A stretch of DNA of 64,000 bases from Entamoeba invadens IP1 (GCF_000330505.1 NW_004440121.1:140067-204066); one strand, 5' to 3'. Counted from the stretch's first letter, positions 34,701 through 45,440 are shown. A program made the numbers and translations. The notes: generated by a model from the letters alone, not told the origin.

Positions 34701-35470
34701 CTCAGTTCAAGATTTTTTTGACTTGTTTCAAGACCAGTTAGTTTATTTTTAGCTCTTTGTAAATGATTTGTCAAATTGGATTTTAAACACGCAAATTGAG
34801 TCTTAAACACACTTTCGACTGCGAATTGTCTCAATTTAATTTCAGCGTTTTTGATATCTTCATCATGAGAAATATTTCTCTTCTCATATTCTTCACTCAT
34901 CTCTTCACACGTCGTTTTAAATGTTTCAAGTTGTTTTGCAAAGCCATCATATGAATAAATATTTTTCATTTGGTTGAGTAAATTTATTTGTTTCTTTTCT
35001 TCGTTATTGAATGCTTCTTCTTTCTTTAAGTTTTCTATGACTTCTTCGTGATTGGTTTCAGTGTAAAATTTGATGAACTCTTCGAGGTCTGGACTATCTT
35101 TAATAATTTCATCTATTAAAGAAACAACAGTGACATTTTCTTCTCTGACCAACTCTTTTGTGAAATCGTTCTTGACCATCCCAATATAAATCCGATAATA
35201 TTGCCAGTTGTTTGCCGCCATAGCATCTTTAAGTGTTTTGTATTTAGGACTTCCACCCTTCAATACTTGAACAGCTTTTTTCACGCAAATGGTGTGATAT
35301 AATGCTGTTGCGTCTTCTTTCACTTTTTCAACATCTGCTTCTTTACCAGCACTTTGGATGTCAGCCCTCTTCTGCTCAAAAATCTGATTTGCAAAATTTA
35401 AATAAGTGTAAGCACGTTCTGGATCTTGTGTATTCACAAGTTTGTATTTGTCAAGCACAATATTCGCCAT
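28769..35470 (-). CDS. giant hypothetical protein, 2,233 aa
   Basis: One uninterrupted 6.7-kb exon from ATG to stop. I do not recognise the family. Residues 1-60 form helices with DPERAYTYLNFANQIFEQKR, which resembles a TPR- or MIT-like helical hairpin. About 310-365 is a Pro/Lys/Thr-rich linker with repeated PKVEPPK/PKIEPQK units. Most of the rest is long Lys/Glu/Asn-rich amphipathic helix with many heptad-like stretches. A strongly charged segment near 1325-1360 (KKKIERDRLKKEKREKEEAE) looks like a single stable helix or coiled coil. A globular C-terminal part follows about 1960, ending in basic helix MQRRDTERLLWEHK. No membrane segment or signal peptide. The shape suggests a cytosolic scaffold, tether or cytoskeletal protein, but that is inference. 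Confidence 0.8.
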   Translation of the reverse strand: MANIVLDKYKLVNTQDPERAYTYLNFANQIFEQKRADIQSAGKEADVEKVKEDATALYHTICVKKAVQVLKGGSPKYKTLKDAMAANNWQYYRIYIGMVKNDFTKELVREENVTVVSLIDEIIKDSPDLEEFIKFYTETNHEEVIENLKKEEAFNNEEKKQINLLNQMKNIYSYDGFAKQLETFKTTCEEMSEEYEKRNISHDEDIKNAEIKLRQFAVESVFKTQFACLKSNLTNHLQRAKNKLTGLETSQKNLELSMNKVIIKSLPESSFMGMKDELLQLKPEAQIIFDMYDEMMGGSTPIIQEVKKVEQKVQTPATTQKVVPKVEPPKVKQTVTPKIEPQKTTPQSVPKDEAPKVSEEFDTKRIAKDFVAQLEKSRFVDESKNLEKFKVARNLNMFVSTYFKVERMLLGFTVAEPNFCALELKSEITDIKPAFSEYFEYFENMSIVDEINEIQSYSEAKATEDVLKKSKDQVLMSRDFLTAMEKVKLFNQEILKDNGKMSKFNMTVKTEEIETKLKNLFLDEFVQQITGSYFTNFTNVLKRGDNAEVLKISGDVDEIFNKRRVDGYEENALMLRNEIENYKKETKTTFRNFDEIKTKSKEMLGYCGMPKTEIHDDNYNLGLYKKEFDFSKYVEKQIESSDTIGKIKPNFVYRNTQKKFVEKSKLKDYIKIVQICDKLWNLSGNVVTFNQNLNILKESYESQKEYFETIDRVKEVEFMIKQMDDILEIQIVMKMFDKMKNIKSLATNLETYTRNGQSQYIEKINTDMRNALSQQVILEKTPEDYKETILKYSSCWELLFNTKSDDEIQQLKENIEDTKAIEKIKSTVKNTMQRLKGNFSIDVIKDGIAKLDETTENENELLQKFDLNFESERKTLEQSITGVIIRNCQKTLIDEIRKYFLKLQPKNTKDSYVPSITINYIKELLMQNLTFSESPNENDTKILAAAKAIGDIFCTEISGVPSAIANSYEKIVTQNAQLYLLFEFVELYRSSKRIVINGTLITNNENDTPNTFDEILDSLYSKEMFIYITESESGVLSYIKLNEMKRILENNTDILKEKGVFSQLEQMVATCEEKVKKNISKVLCEWYLVFVGQPIKQAEAAKFAFDSSKFTEKLNEAKENMNGQVNGVDGLYFVDYLDEMKNTNSSVCEIAQLYDDNVKNEGGHTILVKNREKANDNNKLYGAYITNIENSLHSNPVKAREYYLEAQKIYTQNKKLFDEAEYFYESDLVELDKTIEEACFSLIVSKAEYASEWMYTFNDEVAQECESKKVRIGFKNVTETLALIENETYYPFSCNTLRDRLVQTNPKYEEVFNFVETTQPQLDAICERLDSINLKKKIERDRLKKEKREKEEAEEAERQLMAMKVLEKNNEGLYLENLANFLEREFSHESPSFIHPYSKIAVIVKQAYLFTKTFVSVDNKDILRIKSLYENINKITLENNFSFDEIILLLGAESATYYSENRYSDQHDIFNNTIHKTKFEKIIKLLENNKRDTKELKKKFMLARSKDKKPEEIEKENALMDYREINFQSHFKNYFTEDNEDENPEMVTLMKKYFNFCYNGNYTFTDKNIEIVNHLKKDFLEKLETVFGLQEEGYYDEAKNSLKDALIAKINLVEFLDFENITNDDEKLFKTSEFILKMKKILYSLGVAFEFFDLKYSDLPKVLQDEIKLYNSVMMIKACSVVQYVKFMNTLDNVHQVYLNYNNNLVLKLQSVIRTLATQDYDITHDPIVTEYVRQSMTETVVDKNNLVLYESESKYTENMLNMYKPILSDGVSLTSSKNKLFTLNAVSQFLLSNYAFFDEVTEFSRNVNATLLNKENFGFIPNIFNLITSTVAIVNRTPQSDVSFIKSYNYSYKYKSHFTEEIESLEKMEEKMSYNYRVLLINTNYSIVNYLLCKNWSSQYEYNILMINTETDGYSKPNFDFKANDDYVNETHMKWIFDNFGMNSNKRNYEIQLKSCVNAISGIISFAGYQLDRPKVFPSLNYFGAAVPICKYTEHLSTHEVENKINSSVFVETFKDHLNWLLTQKNLYEQNSIMSNAIFDLLKTRVTKCFEEICLPPLNILKTNYEKKRYDQFVGIYADCVTLSGNDESFEVTKTPSGFEVKAKLPGNAIGNHLTFKYIFNKMYDKMNLVFDHGKCVKNENNVFVWTYKDYKAFDHTEELNHQFDQKDINLPKDLIVMISYIGKMEIHYPLIEQKVQDDINNERMMEENDRIREMQRRDTERLLWEHKIRFY

Positions 35471-35482
35471 TTTAATGAAAAT

Positions 35483-35507
35483 TGAAGTTCAAAAACATTT
35501 AAATATC
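35483..35507 (-). promoter_or_regulatory. core promoter of the giant gene
   Basis: On the minus strand GATATTTAAATG (35496-35507) is followed by TTGAACTTCA (GAAC element, about 35483-35490), then the ATG at 35470. This matches the Entamoeba core promoter order of a GTATTTAAA-type TATA, a GAAC box and a very short 5' leader. Confidence 0.55.
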
Positions 35508-36408
35508 TCAAAAATAATAACAATTGTTTTAATTTTAATATAGTCTTTTTATTCATTATTTTAAAATGTTTATGTCACAATATAAATTCAATGTTTTAGA
35601 AAGAGGGATTTAATACAAACAAAAGTTTTGTATTTTTAACAATCTAAATTCTCCATGATTCTTGTCTCAATGTCCAAAGAATAAAACAAATCCCGAATTG
35701 TCACAATTTTTATTACAATTGATTTTTAGATGAAAATGCGTTTATTGATCCAATTATATAACATTAAACCCATCAGTAATTTTTCAAACATTTCGTCTTA
35801 ACACTACATTTCGTTTGTTAATAAAGCTTTTGTTTTTAAAATGATCTGTTCTAAGAGGGATTTAATTGTAGTTTTTCCAATTTTAGTTAATGTAATATAA
35901 TGCACATTATAAACTACCAATATTTAATAATTTATTAAATATACTCAAATAATTTTGGATTTTCAGACAATTTACTTTTGTCTTAAGTTTCAATAAATTG
36001 TATAATAAAAATAAGTAAACAATGATATTTATCATTGTTTACTTATGAATAAATTAACAATTCATACAAACAAAAATTTGATATTTGTTTGTATTGAACT
36101 TTTAATTTAATTAAAAATAAAAATAATTATTTTAATTTCAAATATCAAATGTTATTAACAACGAAGTTTATTTTATTTACAACATGGTTCGAAATTTTTA
36201 AAAACATGATTATAACTTTTTTGGTTGACACGTCATAAAACTATTTTATTGCCGAAAGGGTCAAACCCCTTCTGTGTTAATAAGCCTCTTTTTACTTAAA
36301 TAAAGAGGAATACATTGGAAAATTACATCCTAATCGCAAAATACTGAAGTAATATTAAACGTATTTGACTTTGATTGTCGGGAATAATTTGAGTTTATAT
36401 TTTGTGAA
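35508..36408. other. AT-rich intergenic region
   Basis: No gene found. A short perfect inverted repeat around 36005-36050 (ATAAGTAAACAATGATA and TATCATTGTTTACTTAT) could form a hairpin. Confidence 0.5.
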
Positions 36409-36410
36409 TA

Positions 36411-37433
36411 CAGTAGGGGGAAATAAGGGGATGCTAGAAAAAGCCGGATGCTCGCAACTATTGGTTATTTTTCAAACAAAAAATAATATGTACAAAAAAT
36501 GAATATTCTTAATACTTCTAAAAGTTTGATTGATTTATAGTATTTTTATTTTTATAACAGAAAATAAAACCACATCATTCGTTTTTGTTGTTGAACAGTT
36601 TAATGTTCATATCTTTCATTTTTGATAAATTCTTATTTATTAATTTTTAAATGTATATTGATGTTGACTTGACGAATGACAACTCTCCCAAGACGTTATA
36701 AGTTATATGTTTAATGTTTATTTTCAATACTATCATAACCATATAGCACAATGAATAAATAATTATATGCATTAATATAAGCAGACATAAAAAACTATCA
36801 GTTGTATTGCTAAATAAAAAGTAGTAAGAAATAAAACAAGTTTAAACAATCATTTAGTCTGTAGTCAACACACAACACCATTCCACAATGGAAACAGTGT
36901 GAATTTATATTTTGGAATGATTTGGAGAAGTAAGCTTGGACATCACCTTGAATTATAAAACCATACTGCCTCTTCCAAACAAATCATATTTTATAAGTTT
37001 GTAGAAGCTTCAATTGAGTTCTTTTACTTCCGTCGTTCTAATGTAATACTATCATTTTCCCTCCACTTTCTCTGTTCTATGTGTTAGTTGATGTGGATGT
37101 ATAATTGAATATATATTTCATCAATAAAATAGACCCAACACTTAAATAATCTCTTTAAAAGCACAAACGGGTGATATTGTTGTTCAATTTGATAATAACA
37201 GTTCTGAGTTTCAACTTCATTTATTAGTTTGTTAAAACATTTAAATAAAATATAGTAAATATTTAGTTTTAATTTAAGACCCGCATCCCACTTATATTAC
37301 TATTTATATAATTACTATAAATTTTAATATAAATAATCATTCAAATAATTAATAAAATGAAAAACACCAAAATAAATTTATATTTAGATTAGCATCCGCC
37401 TTTTTCTCAGCATCCGACTTTTTATCTTGACTG
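36411..37433. mobile_element. 1.0-kb mariner-type non-autonomous element
   Basis: Flanked by TA (36409-36410, 37434-37435). Imperfect terminal repeats of about 45 bp begin CAGT and each contain two GGATGCT units spaced by a GAAAAAG run. The interior is AT-rich and has no transposase. Confidence 0.65.
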
Positions 37434-37440
37434 TACAATA

Positions 37441-37725
37441 AAAAGCGTCTTTATGTGAATTTCTATATTTGTGGGTTACGTTCATTTGTGGGTCAATGGA
37501 CCAATCAAATGCAAAACCCACAAATAATTATTTTGTTCTCGAACCTTGAATTTAAATACACTTAGAAAATAATAAAGTTTTATTATAATTAAAAAAACTA
37601 CTATATTTTCTATAACACTGAGTTTTAATGGAAAAAATGGTGAAAAGAATATACTTCACAATTCCATGATAAACCCACAAATATGCGTTTTTTCTCTGTT
37701 TAAAAACCCACAAATAAACACTTTT
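37441..37725. mobile_element. 285-bp TA-flanked MITE
   Basis: Ends AAAAGCGTCTTTATGTG and the reverse complement of AAAAGTGTTTATTTGTG are similar, with TA at 37439-37440 and 37726-37727. TATTTGTGGGTTT-type units are repeated near both ends in opposite orientation. It starts only 5 bp after the target duplication of the previous element. Confidence 0.55.
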
Positions 37726-37870
37726 TAATGTAGTGTTAAAATAAACGGGAAAAATTTATTGTTTATTAGGATGGCTATGCCGATAAAGCAGCTACAAAAT
37801 CTGGCATTTTTTTAAAAAAACATTAGATTAATCAAAAGCAGTAATAGGACAAAAAATAAATTTACTCTAA

Positions 37871-39836
37871 AGAGTGTTAACGTGATAGACCACTTTTATT
37901 TGGATGGCTTTGAAAATCTTACACATTTTTGTTGTAATTGCAATTAAATTTGCCTAAGAGTTTACAAAAAATGGGTTTTTGGACCGAATTCATAAAAAAG
38001 CGATTTTTTGAAAGTTAAAACAGAAAAAACAAATTTTATTTTTAGTAAAAGTCATCTTTTCCTTTTACCATTTAAACGAATTTGCCGCAAAAAAAACAAT
38101 TTTGTTAAAAAATTTAATACTAAAGTTTTTTATTAATTAACTTTAGTTTATTTAATTAATTGTATAAACTATATTTAATCAATAAAATTATTGAAATTGA
38201 ATAATTTATAAAATAACATATAATTTGTCATAAAATACTACGGCATAGTTTACTGTGGATAGGCTAAAAAGGTGTGGATGGTAAATATAGATAGACAATT
38301 GTTATTATAAAGTGTTGTTTAAAATAAGTTACATGACTTGTATTTTTGATGGTTTTTGTTGGTATCTGCCGTATGTTTCTATTCTAATTAACCTTAGGAA
38401 GGAGGAACCGGAAAAAATAATAAAAATTATAGGATTTGAATTTACATCCACTTTCTTAATTATGAAAAAACAGATGTTGATTAAATATGATTAACAAAAA
38501 ATTTAACCATTTAATGTTAATTATATTTTATCAATAATATAATATAATAATTTTTAACAAAAAATCAATTTAAACCAAACTAACTAACTAAACTATATTG
38601 ATAAGATTAATAAAGGATTCCGACTTCAATAAAGAACACGTCTTTGAACACTCAGGATGATAATTAAATAACACTTGTCTCAACAATGAAGCTGATTGTT
38701 TGCTTTCATAAAGGATTTGATGTTTAGTGCTGTTATGAACACTTCCGCGCAATATGTATCAATTGTAAAGAATAAAAATAAGTGTGGTTTTGATTATTTG
38801 TTGATTTTATTTTTTGTATAAAAAATAATAAATAGTATTTTCCAGTTGGTCCCAACGGGAGGGGATAGAAAATAAGTGGATTTGAATCAGTGTTCTAAGG
38901 TTAATATGTGTTGTTATGATTTTTTAATAACATAAAAAATAACTTATTGTTACAATGTAATTATTTGCCATTTAACTTTTTATCGTTTTTATAGTAAAAT
39001 TACATTTTATTTAACTATGTTAATAGTATTTGTTTTGTGATTATTCTGTCATTTTTATGTTCATTAATAATATACTATTGTTATAAAAATTTATTGTTAT
39101 TAATTAATAGTTTAGTTTAGACATAAAACCTCAATGTTTAACATTTTCAACAAAACCAGAATATTATTTAGGATGTAAAACCCGTCTTTATACGTATAAT
39201 TTGCGCCAACTAAAAGGGCATTATTCAACATATTTCAATTCCCAAATATTATTATTAAAATAATAAACTAATGGAGTGTTTATATAAATTACAATACTAT
39301 TAGTAAAAAGTGATGACAAAAGCATTTTTGAGCCACGATTAACAATAAAATAATATCATTTAAAATTGATACTAAAATTAAATATTTTTAATGCAAAAAC
39401 GGGAATTTTCCAAAATTATAATCACACAAATCACTTTTGAAATGATTTTTTCAATTAAAAAAAACGAAAAAATAGTGTTACATATATTAAATAAACGAGA
39501 TAATACGAGTGTTTTTTTGTTAGTTATTTTATTTGTTCATTTTGATCTATTCTTATTTTACCACTTCAAAAAAGGCTGAAAATAGCGTTTTTTCTTACTA
39601 TGAAATTATTGCAAATATTGGAAATACTCCTTATGGGGGTATTTATGTTTGTGTATGATTTTAGTCCCATAAATGATCATAAATAACAATTATTAATTTT
39701 AAAAAACATAACATATAGTTTAAAACGGATATTTGGGTTTATTCGACAAAAAAATAAGAGGCTATCCACACAAAATAATCCAATCCGCAGGGATTCACCA
39801 TTTCCGTGTGGAAACGCCCTATCACGTTAACACTCT
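37871..39836. mobile_element. 2.0-kb element with 18-bp inverted repeats, TAA flanks
   Basis: AGAGTGTTAACGTGATAG (37871-37888) is perfectly inverted at 39819-39836. Both copies are flanked by TAA (37868-37870, 39837-39839), a 3-bp duplication like that of PIF/Harbinger elements. The interior is AT-rich and lacks a recognisable transposase. TGTGGATAG near 38254 and CTATCCACA near 39768 form a second inverted pair inside. Confidence 0.5.
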
Positions 39837-39839
39837 TAA

Positions 39840-40692
39840 ATAAAATTAATCAACCAAATACATAACTTAAAATATCAATAAAAATAGTTAAAAGACATAC
39901 ATATTGAAATGTTGTTTATTTACCCAATGATAGGTAATAAATACTTCATTTAACGGGATATTTAACATTTCAATAACACAAATACAAATACTATAAATAA
40001 CAATTTAAAAAACATAATATCCAAAATATCATTACAAATTTTTGAAATGACAATTTTTTAAAATAACATTTGATTGTCAAAATAGAATTAATATTAAAGA
40101 CCATTTAAAAACAACGCAAATATAACAAATCACAACACATAAATACCATCCAACTCTAACAAATAAATCAAAAGAGGTCTAAAATTTACAAATAAAATTG
40201 TCAAAATGTAATACACACAACACAAATTATAATACAATCGACTTTGCCATCAAACAAAACAAAGTTAACAAACACAATTTCTTCCCGCCAAATAAATTAA
40301 AAACGTTCGTGAGTAAAAATATTTCAGTCTTTTTTATAATTATTTTCATAAAGATTTGAACTTTTTTGGTTTATTAATTGCAACAAACCAATTTGACCAA
40401 AAATATTAAAACATCAATTTATATATTTTTTTAGTAAATTATACTAACCTTAAAACTATGAATTTTATTAATAAATTCTAACACTTTTACTAAATTAATA
40501 GAATTATATTATACTATTATAATTATAAACAATTGGAAAATAAACAAATACATTCAAATTGATTTAACTCCATTGTACAAGTTTGAACATAATTTTTGGG
40601 TATTGTTGTTTTGCCAGCCTTGTCATGTTTTGTATGAATTCGTTCTTGTAAATACCAGCCCGTCTTTGAGAATCGATTCATTATTATCCAAT
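39840..40692. other. AT-rich region up to the second gap
   Basis: No gene called. The last 130 bp before the gap is less AT-rich and may be part of whatever lies in the gap; I could not assign it to rRNA. Confidence 0.5.
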
Positions 40693-40792
40693 NNNNNNNN
40701 NNNNNNNNNNNNNNNNNNNNNNNNNNNNNNNNNNNNNNNNNNNNNNNNNNNNNNNNNNNNNNNNNNNNNNNNNNNNNNNNNNNNNNNNNNNN
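40693..40792. other. assembly gap (100 N)
   Basis: Placeholder gap. The sequence immediately to its right is LSU rRNA, a typical cause of assembly failure. Confidence 0.99.
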
Positions 40793-41270
40793 TGGTCTCT
40801 CATGCAAGACTTGGATACTTTATCTGTATGTTCGGTTCATCCCGCATCGCCAGTCCTGCTTACCAGACTTGGCCGATTTGAAGTCCGCATATGCTCACTC
40901 CTAATAAATTCCTATCATTTAGAATATCTCGACTATTCATAGTTTGTTAAAATGTTGAAAAGTCAAGCTCTCCATTACATCCAATCATTATCTTTACCAA
41001 TCGTCACTGCCTCCTCACTTTAACATTCCCAAGGGAATATTCAGGTGGAACCAGCTACTAGATAGTTCGATTAGTCTTTCGCCCCTATACTCATATATTG
41101 CAAGTAATTTGCACATAAACACTCCTAAGTCCTTCCACCAAAGTTTCCTTCGGCTTCAAACACCACAAGCATAGTTCACCATCTTTCGGGTCCCAACAGT
41201 TTAACTCTAACCTTTCCTAGGTCACTCCTGCTATATGTTTGGTCCTTCGAATTCGCTTCATATCTGGGTT
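40793..41270 (-). rRNA. LSU (28S) rRNA fragment, domain II
   Basis: Reading the minus strand, universally conserved LSU blocks appear in the correct order: GTTGGGACCCGAAAGATGGT, then GGAAACTTTGGTGGA, then TATAGGGGCGAAAGACTAAT, TCTAGTAGCTGGTTCC and finally GGCGATGCGGGATGAACCGA. The fragment is cut at the gap on its 3' side and fades out near 41270 on its 5' side, so only about 480 nt of the molecule are here. Entamoeba rRNA genes normally sit on extrachromosomal circles, so this is either a chromosomal fragment or a scaffold misjoin. Confidence 0.93.
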
Positions 41271-41285
41271 TTATTTATTTCCTCT

Positions 41286-41320
41286 CCTCGTGGAGAAACT
41301 GAAAACGTTTCTCCACGAGG
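41286..41320. repeat. perfect 14-bp hairpin
   Basis: CCTCGTGGAGAAAC (41286-41299) and GTTTCTCCACGAGG (41307-41320) pair exactly around a 7-base loop, 16 bp beyond the recognisable end of the rRNA fragment. It is GC-rich compared with the flank. It could be an expansion hairpin of the rRNA or a rearrangement junction. Confidence 0.85.
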
Positions 41321-41455
41321 AATATATTTCAATTATTAATCTTTGTCAAATATTTTTTACAGATCATCTATTTATATTGTGTTTTAAATGTATTTCTTGT
41401 TTTTTTAATTTGAATTTTTAAAATGGATTTTTTTCAATGTAAAATTAAAGAAATA

Positions 41456-42262
41456 CAGATACAGGAAAAACCGGGGACCAAATCATAAACCAGGGACCAG
41501 ACTAATTTAAACCGTTTTATTTTTGGGATAAAGTTTTCTTGTAAGAGAAAAAAATACCAAATAATCGGGGTTTTAAAGAATATGTTGGTTTATTTTCAAA
41601 AACCAGGACCAAGTATTAATCGACACACTGTTTTTTTAATAAAATTGTAAAAACTATAAAATATGAAACTCTTAATTAATCATTTGAAGCTGCCTCTATT
41701 GTTAATGCTTAGCCGAGCCAAAGTAAAGTTTGTTCTTTATATTGATTTATCTTCTGTTGTTTAATACGTTCAATAGTTATCAATCATTTATTGAATGTCT
41801 AACATTCCAATAATTTATTTATTATTTTCTTCATTTTCATTAACCGCATGAATTACTTTTAATACTGAACGAAAAGTGATTCATTGAATCAACCTAATGA
41901 ATAGAGAAGACTACGACATCTTCTTTGAAAAAAATGAATGAACGATTTAATTGAATGGTTGTGTTGAAGTTGTAGTTGAACAAGGTTGGGAAAAAGAATA
42001 ATATTTTATAATTAAATAACAATCAATAATAATAAACTTATGATTCTAGCTCACATTAAGCTGTTATTTATTCATACTTTATACAACACATTCATTATTT
42101 TTCATCCCGAAAAATAATAGTTTTTAATACCAAATAATAAGAAAATTACAAATTTATTTATAAATATGCCCGTTTTATTGTATAAAATCCTCTTATTATT
42201 CAATAGCTAAAATTAGTCTGGTTCCTGGTTTTTCCTGTGGTCCCTGGTTTATCCGCTATCTG
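41456..42262. mobile_element. 0.8-kb TA-flanked MITE, copy 1
   Basis: Terminal repeats begin CAGATA and carry one or more AAACCAGGGACCA units; the flanks are TA (41454-41455, 42263-42264). Colinear along its length with 62727-63506. No transposase. Confidence 0.85.
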
Positions 42263-42264
42263 TA

Positions 42265-45200
42265 CAGTATGACAAGTTTGACTTAAACGACAAGTTTGGG
42301 TTAAAAGGTAAAAATTATAGTTCAATAATAATATTTTTTCGAACTATAACCTGAACTAATCAATTGCTTTCTTATATTCAAGTTTATATAAATAATTAAA
42401 TAATTAAAAGTAAGTCAAAAACCCAAACGATTATATAAAGAATAAGAAAGCTATAAACCAGTAAAGATAATTATAAACAATCACACAATCATGATCATTA
42501 ACATTTTAATGTATTAGCAAACAACGTAAAGTACAATTAAAATTTATTTGAATGTATAACCATAACATTTCAAATTCAAATCAATTATAAATACAGTCTG
42601 ATTTCCCAGAATGTGTATTCAACGTTCTTGTTGTTCTCTATTAAACGAACATTAATTAAGAACAAACCGAAAAACATAGGCCCGCTCTTTATCAAGTGAA
42701 TATATGTTTAATTCGCCATAATCAAGCGGATGTTCTTAAAATCCCACTCTTGGGAGGTTTGGCTATATTTCCTTTCGTTGAATTCGTTTTTATGTGAATT
42801 GTTGTTTGGTTTATAGTTAAAAACAGTATTTATTAATCACGATAGGAAATACTGCTAATTTATTATATTTACAATAAAAATAAAGTAATAAAAACTGGTT
42901 TTCAAAAGTCTGTACTGAGGTGTCCCGATTTTTTGCATTTATTTTGTTTATTATTTTTGGGAATCTTTTTTTGTAATAAATTCGCTTATTTTTTCCAAAT
43001 AAAAAAGAGAAAAATAGTCTTCAAAAAATATTTTTTACTTGAAGAATTTTTAAGCATTAAAAAATTCCATATAAAATTTGAAATAACGGGATTTTTGTTT
43101 TTGAAAAATACACGAATTATTCCAAAAGTGCATTTTAGTACAAAAGCAAATAAACTTAATGTCAATCTTTTTCATTATCAACATTTTAATAATTAATGAA
43201 ATATTCACAAAACAAACGCTTAGTTCGAAGATTAGTATGCTTAATAGTGTTGTCACAATAACAATAAAAAATATCTTAATGATTTGATAACTTATCTTTG
43301 TTGGGTTTTATAAAGTCGACATTATCTTTGAGCATTTCAGTGAGAACATCATTTTTAAAATATCCAATAACAAAACAATATTGTTATTTTGTATTATTAT
43401 TCTCGTGTTGCCCTTTGACAATTTTGACTTATGCCTGTCAAAATTATCAAACATTTGCTGTAATTTTTTGGTGTTTTTGGAACTCTTTATTTCATTATTT
43501 TTTATTCAGAGAAGATAACCACAGTTTGTTTTTAATTGAAAATGAAAAATTAACGAAAGTAATTATCAGTTAAAACTCGACACAAACAACACCATCCCAA
43601 TTCACTTAAACGTTAATTGTTGTGCTTTTAGGCCAACAATGCTGTGTATATGTTGCGAAGTATCGAGTTGATATCAAATCAAATAACGGGATCGGGTTTT
43701 TTGGAAAAAGATGGCTAATATTCCGATATTTTCCCGAATTTGTACGAAAATAATTGAACGGGATTGGTATTTTTTCAAAATAAAGTCGGTACTTTCGATT
43801 TTTTGTTTTTTATTTTTTTAGGAAAAAACAAAAATAAAAAACGGGACTTTAGGAAGTTCTAAAAATATGACAGTACCGACTTTTGAAAAACAGTTTATAA
43901 AAATGAATATAAAAAAGAGTCAAATGGCAAAAAAATATTTTGGTTAAATTGTTGCTAAAAATTATTATTATCAAACAAATCCAATACAATTTAATGACAA
44001 GTCATTGAACAATTAATTGAGTTTTCCAGTGTATTTAAAACAGTCATAATTGTCGAGACGATACAATATGTTTTTTTATTGTTTTAACATATTTAAACAA
44101 AATGTTGACTTTGATAAACAGAAACATGGTTTAAACTATGTCATTGACAAAGTTATTTAATGTGTTGCATATTTTATTATTCAAATATTTTTAATTGTTG
44201 ATTAAAAATGATTGTTTTATTTGATAAACAAAATACAACAAAACAAATCTAATTTGTTTTGTAAATAAGTTGTATTATTAAAAATAATAATGACTGTAAT
44301 AAAGTCAAGATAAACCTTTCGTAATAAACAAAATATTTGTTATAATATACTTTTATACTGCAAATGTTATAAAATTATCTTTTTCATACAATATTATTTA
44401 TCTTTTAACATTATCAAATTTTAAACTATCCGGTACTTTTTATACAACAAGAATTGAAATTAATTAAAAATTCATTTTAATATTTATCCTTTTGGTTCTT
44501 TTTGTTTTGTTTAATGTATGTTGTTTATATAAATTGAAACTGTTTTATTGTTGACCAGATAACATTTGAACTGAGATATTGATGTTTTTAATACCCACAA
44601 TTTTTGAATAAGTTGAAATTTAATAATATTATAAAGTTTACAAAGAGTATAATAAAACAAATTTATTTGTTATGAGTAAAAAGATATTGAGGAGGTCTTT
44701 AAAAGTAATCTAGTATGCATAATAGCTTTAAATTTATGCAAACAACATAGGAAAGTTCGAATATAAAAACAGAAAATAATTGAGATGAATTATTTGAACT
44801 GCTTTCTCAAATCTACATTTCTTGTGGTTTTAAAATACAAAATTACTTTTAAAGACTAACTGTAATCAAATCAATATAAATATACTTTATTATCGAATAA
44901 ATATTGATTGATTAGTCTGTTGATATTAAAAATGTATATGACAATTTAAATTATTTGATTATTTATCTTCAATATTTTTTTTATAAAAAATTATGTGGTT
45001 CATTGTGTAATAACTTGCTTTATTTGTTTGACCAAATGAAAATTTAAAATTGTTGAATGAACAATTACCATTTTTATTTTTTTGTCTTGGAAAATTTTTT
45101 AATAACAATAACCTTTTTACAGATTATATTTATTTTTAAGTTAACTTGAATTATAAAAAACTCCAACAAAATATAATAACAAAACATATAACAAATATTG

Positions 45201-45438
45201 TGTTTGCAAAAACGCGGGCCGGGTAAAACTTATTTTCCCGTTGCAACCGCAGTTTTCCTTACCAATATCCCAAAATAAAATGCGCGGGCCGGAAGTCTAC
45301 CAACCAATACAAAATATTTGAACCAACTCTGCTTAAATATTTTGTCTTCATTTAAAACACTTAAATGGCTGATTTTTTAAAATAAGGGAAACACAAATAA
45401 TTTTATTTTGAACCTCAAATAATTGTAAAAATTACCAT
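42265..45438. other. 3.2-kb AT-rich region without a gene
   Basis: Open frames here (for example near 42933 and 43298) are AT-rich and overlap on both strands, and I reject them. There is a local inverted repeat (AAAGTCGGTACT at about 43783 and AGTACCGACTTT at about 43873) around a T-rich/A-rich hairpin. Two GCGGGCCGG patches at about 45217 and 45282 stand out in an otherwise AT-rich stretch. Confidence 0.5.
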
Positions 45439-45440
45439 TA

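Noticed and set aside
40560..40692. Continuation of LSU rRNA left of the gap
   Set aside because: No conserved LSU block could be recognised there on either strand.
42933..43573. Frames of 68-91 codons in the 42-45 kb region
   Set aside because: Extreme Phe/Lys/Ile composition typical of random AT-rich DNA, overlapping on both strands.
43783..43885. Inverted AAAGTCGGTACT pair as a transposon
   Set aside because: Only 12 bp, about 100 bp apart, with no flanking duplication; more likely a local hairpin.
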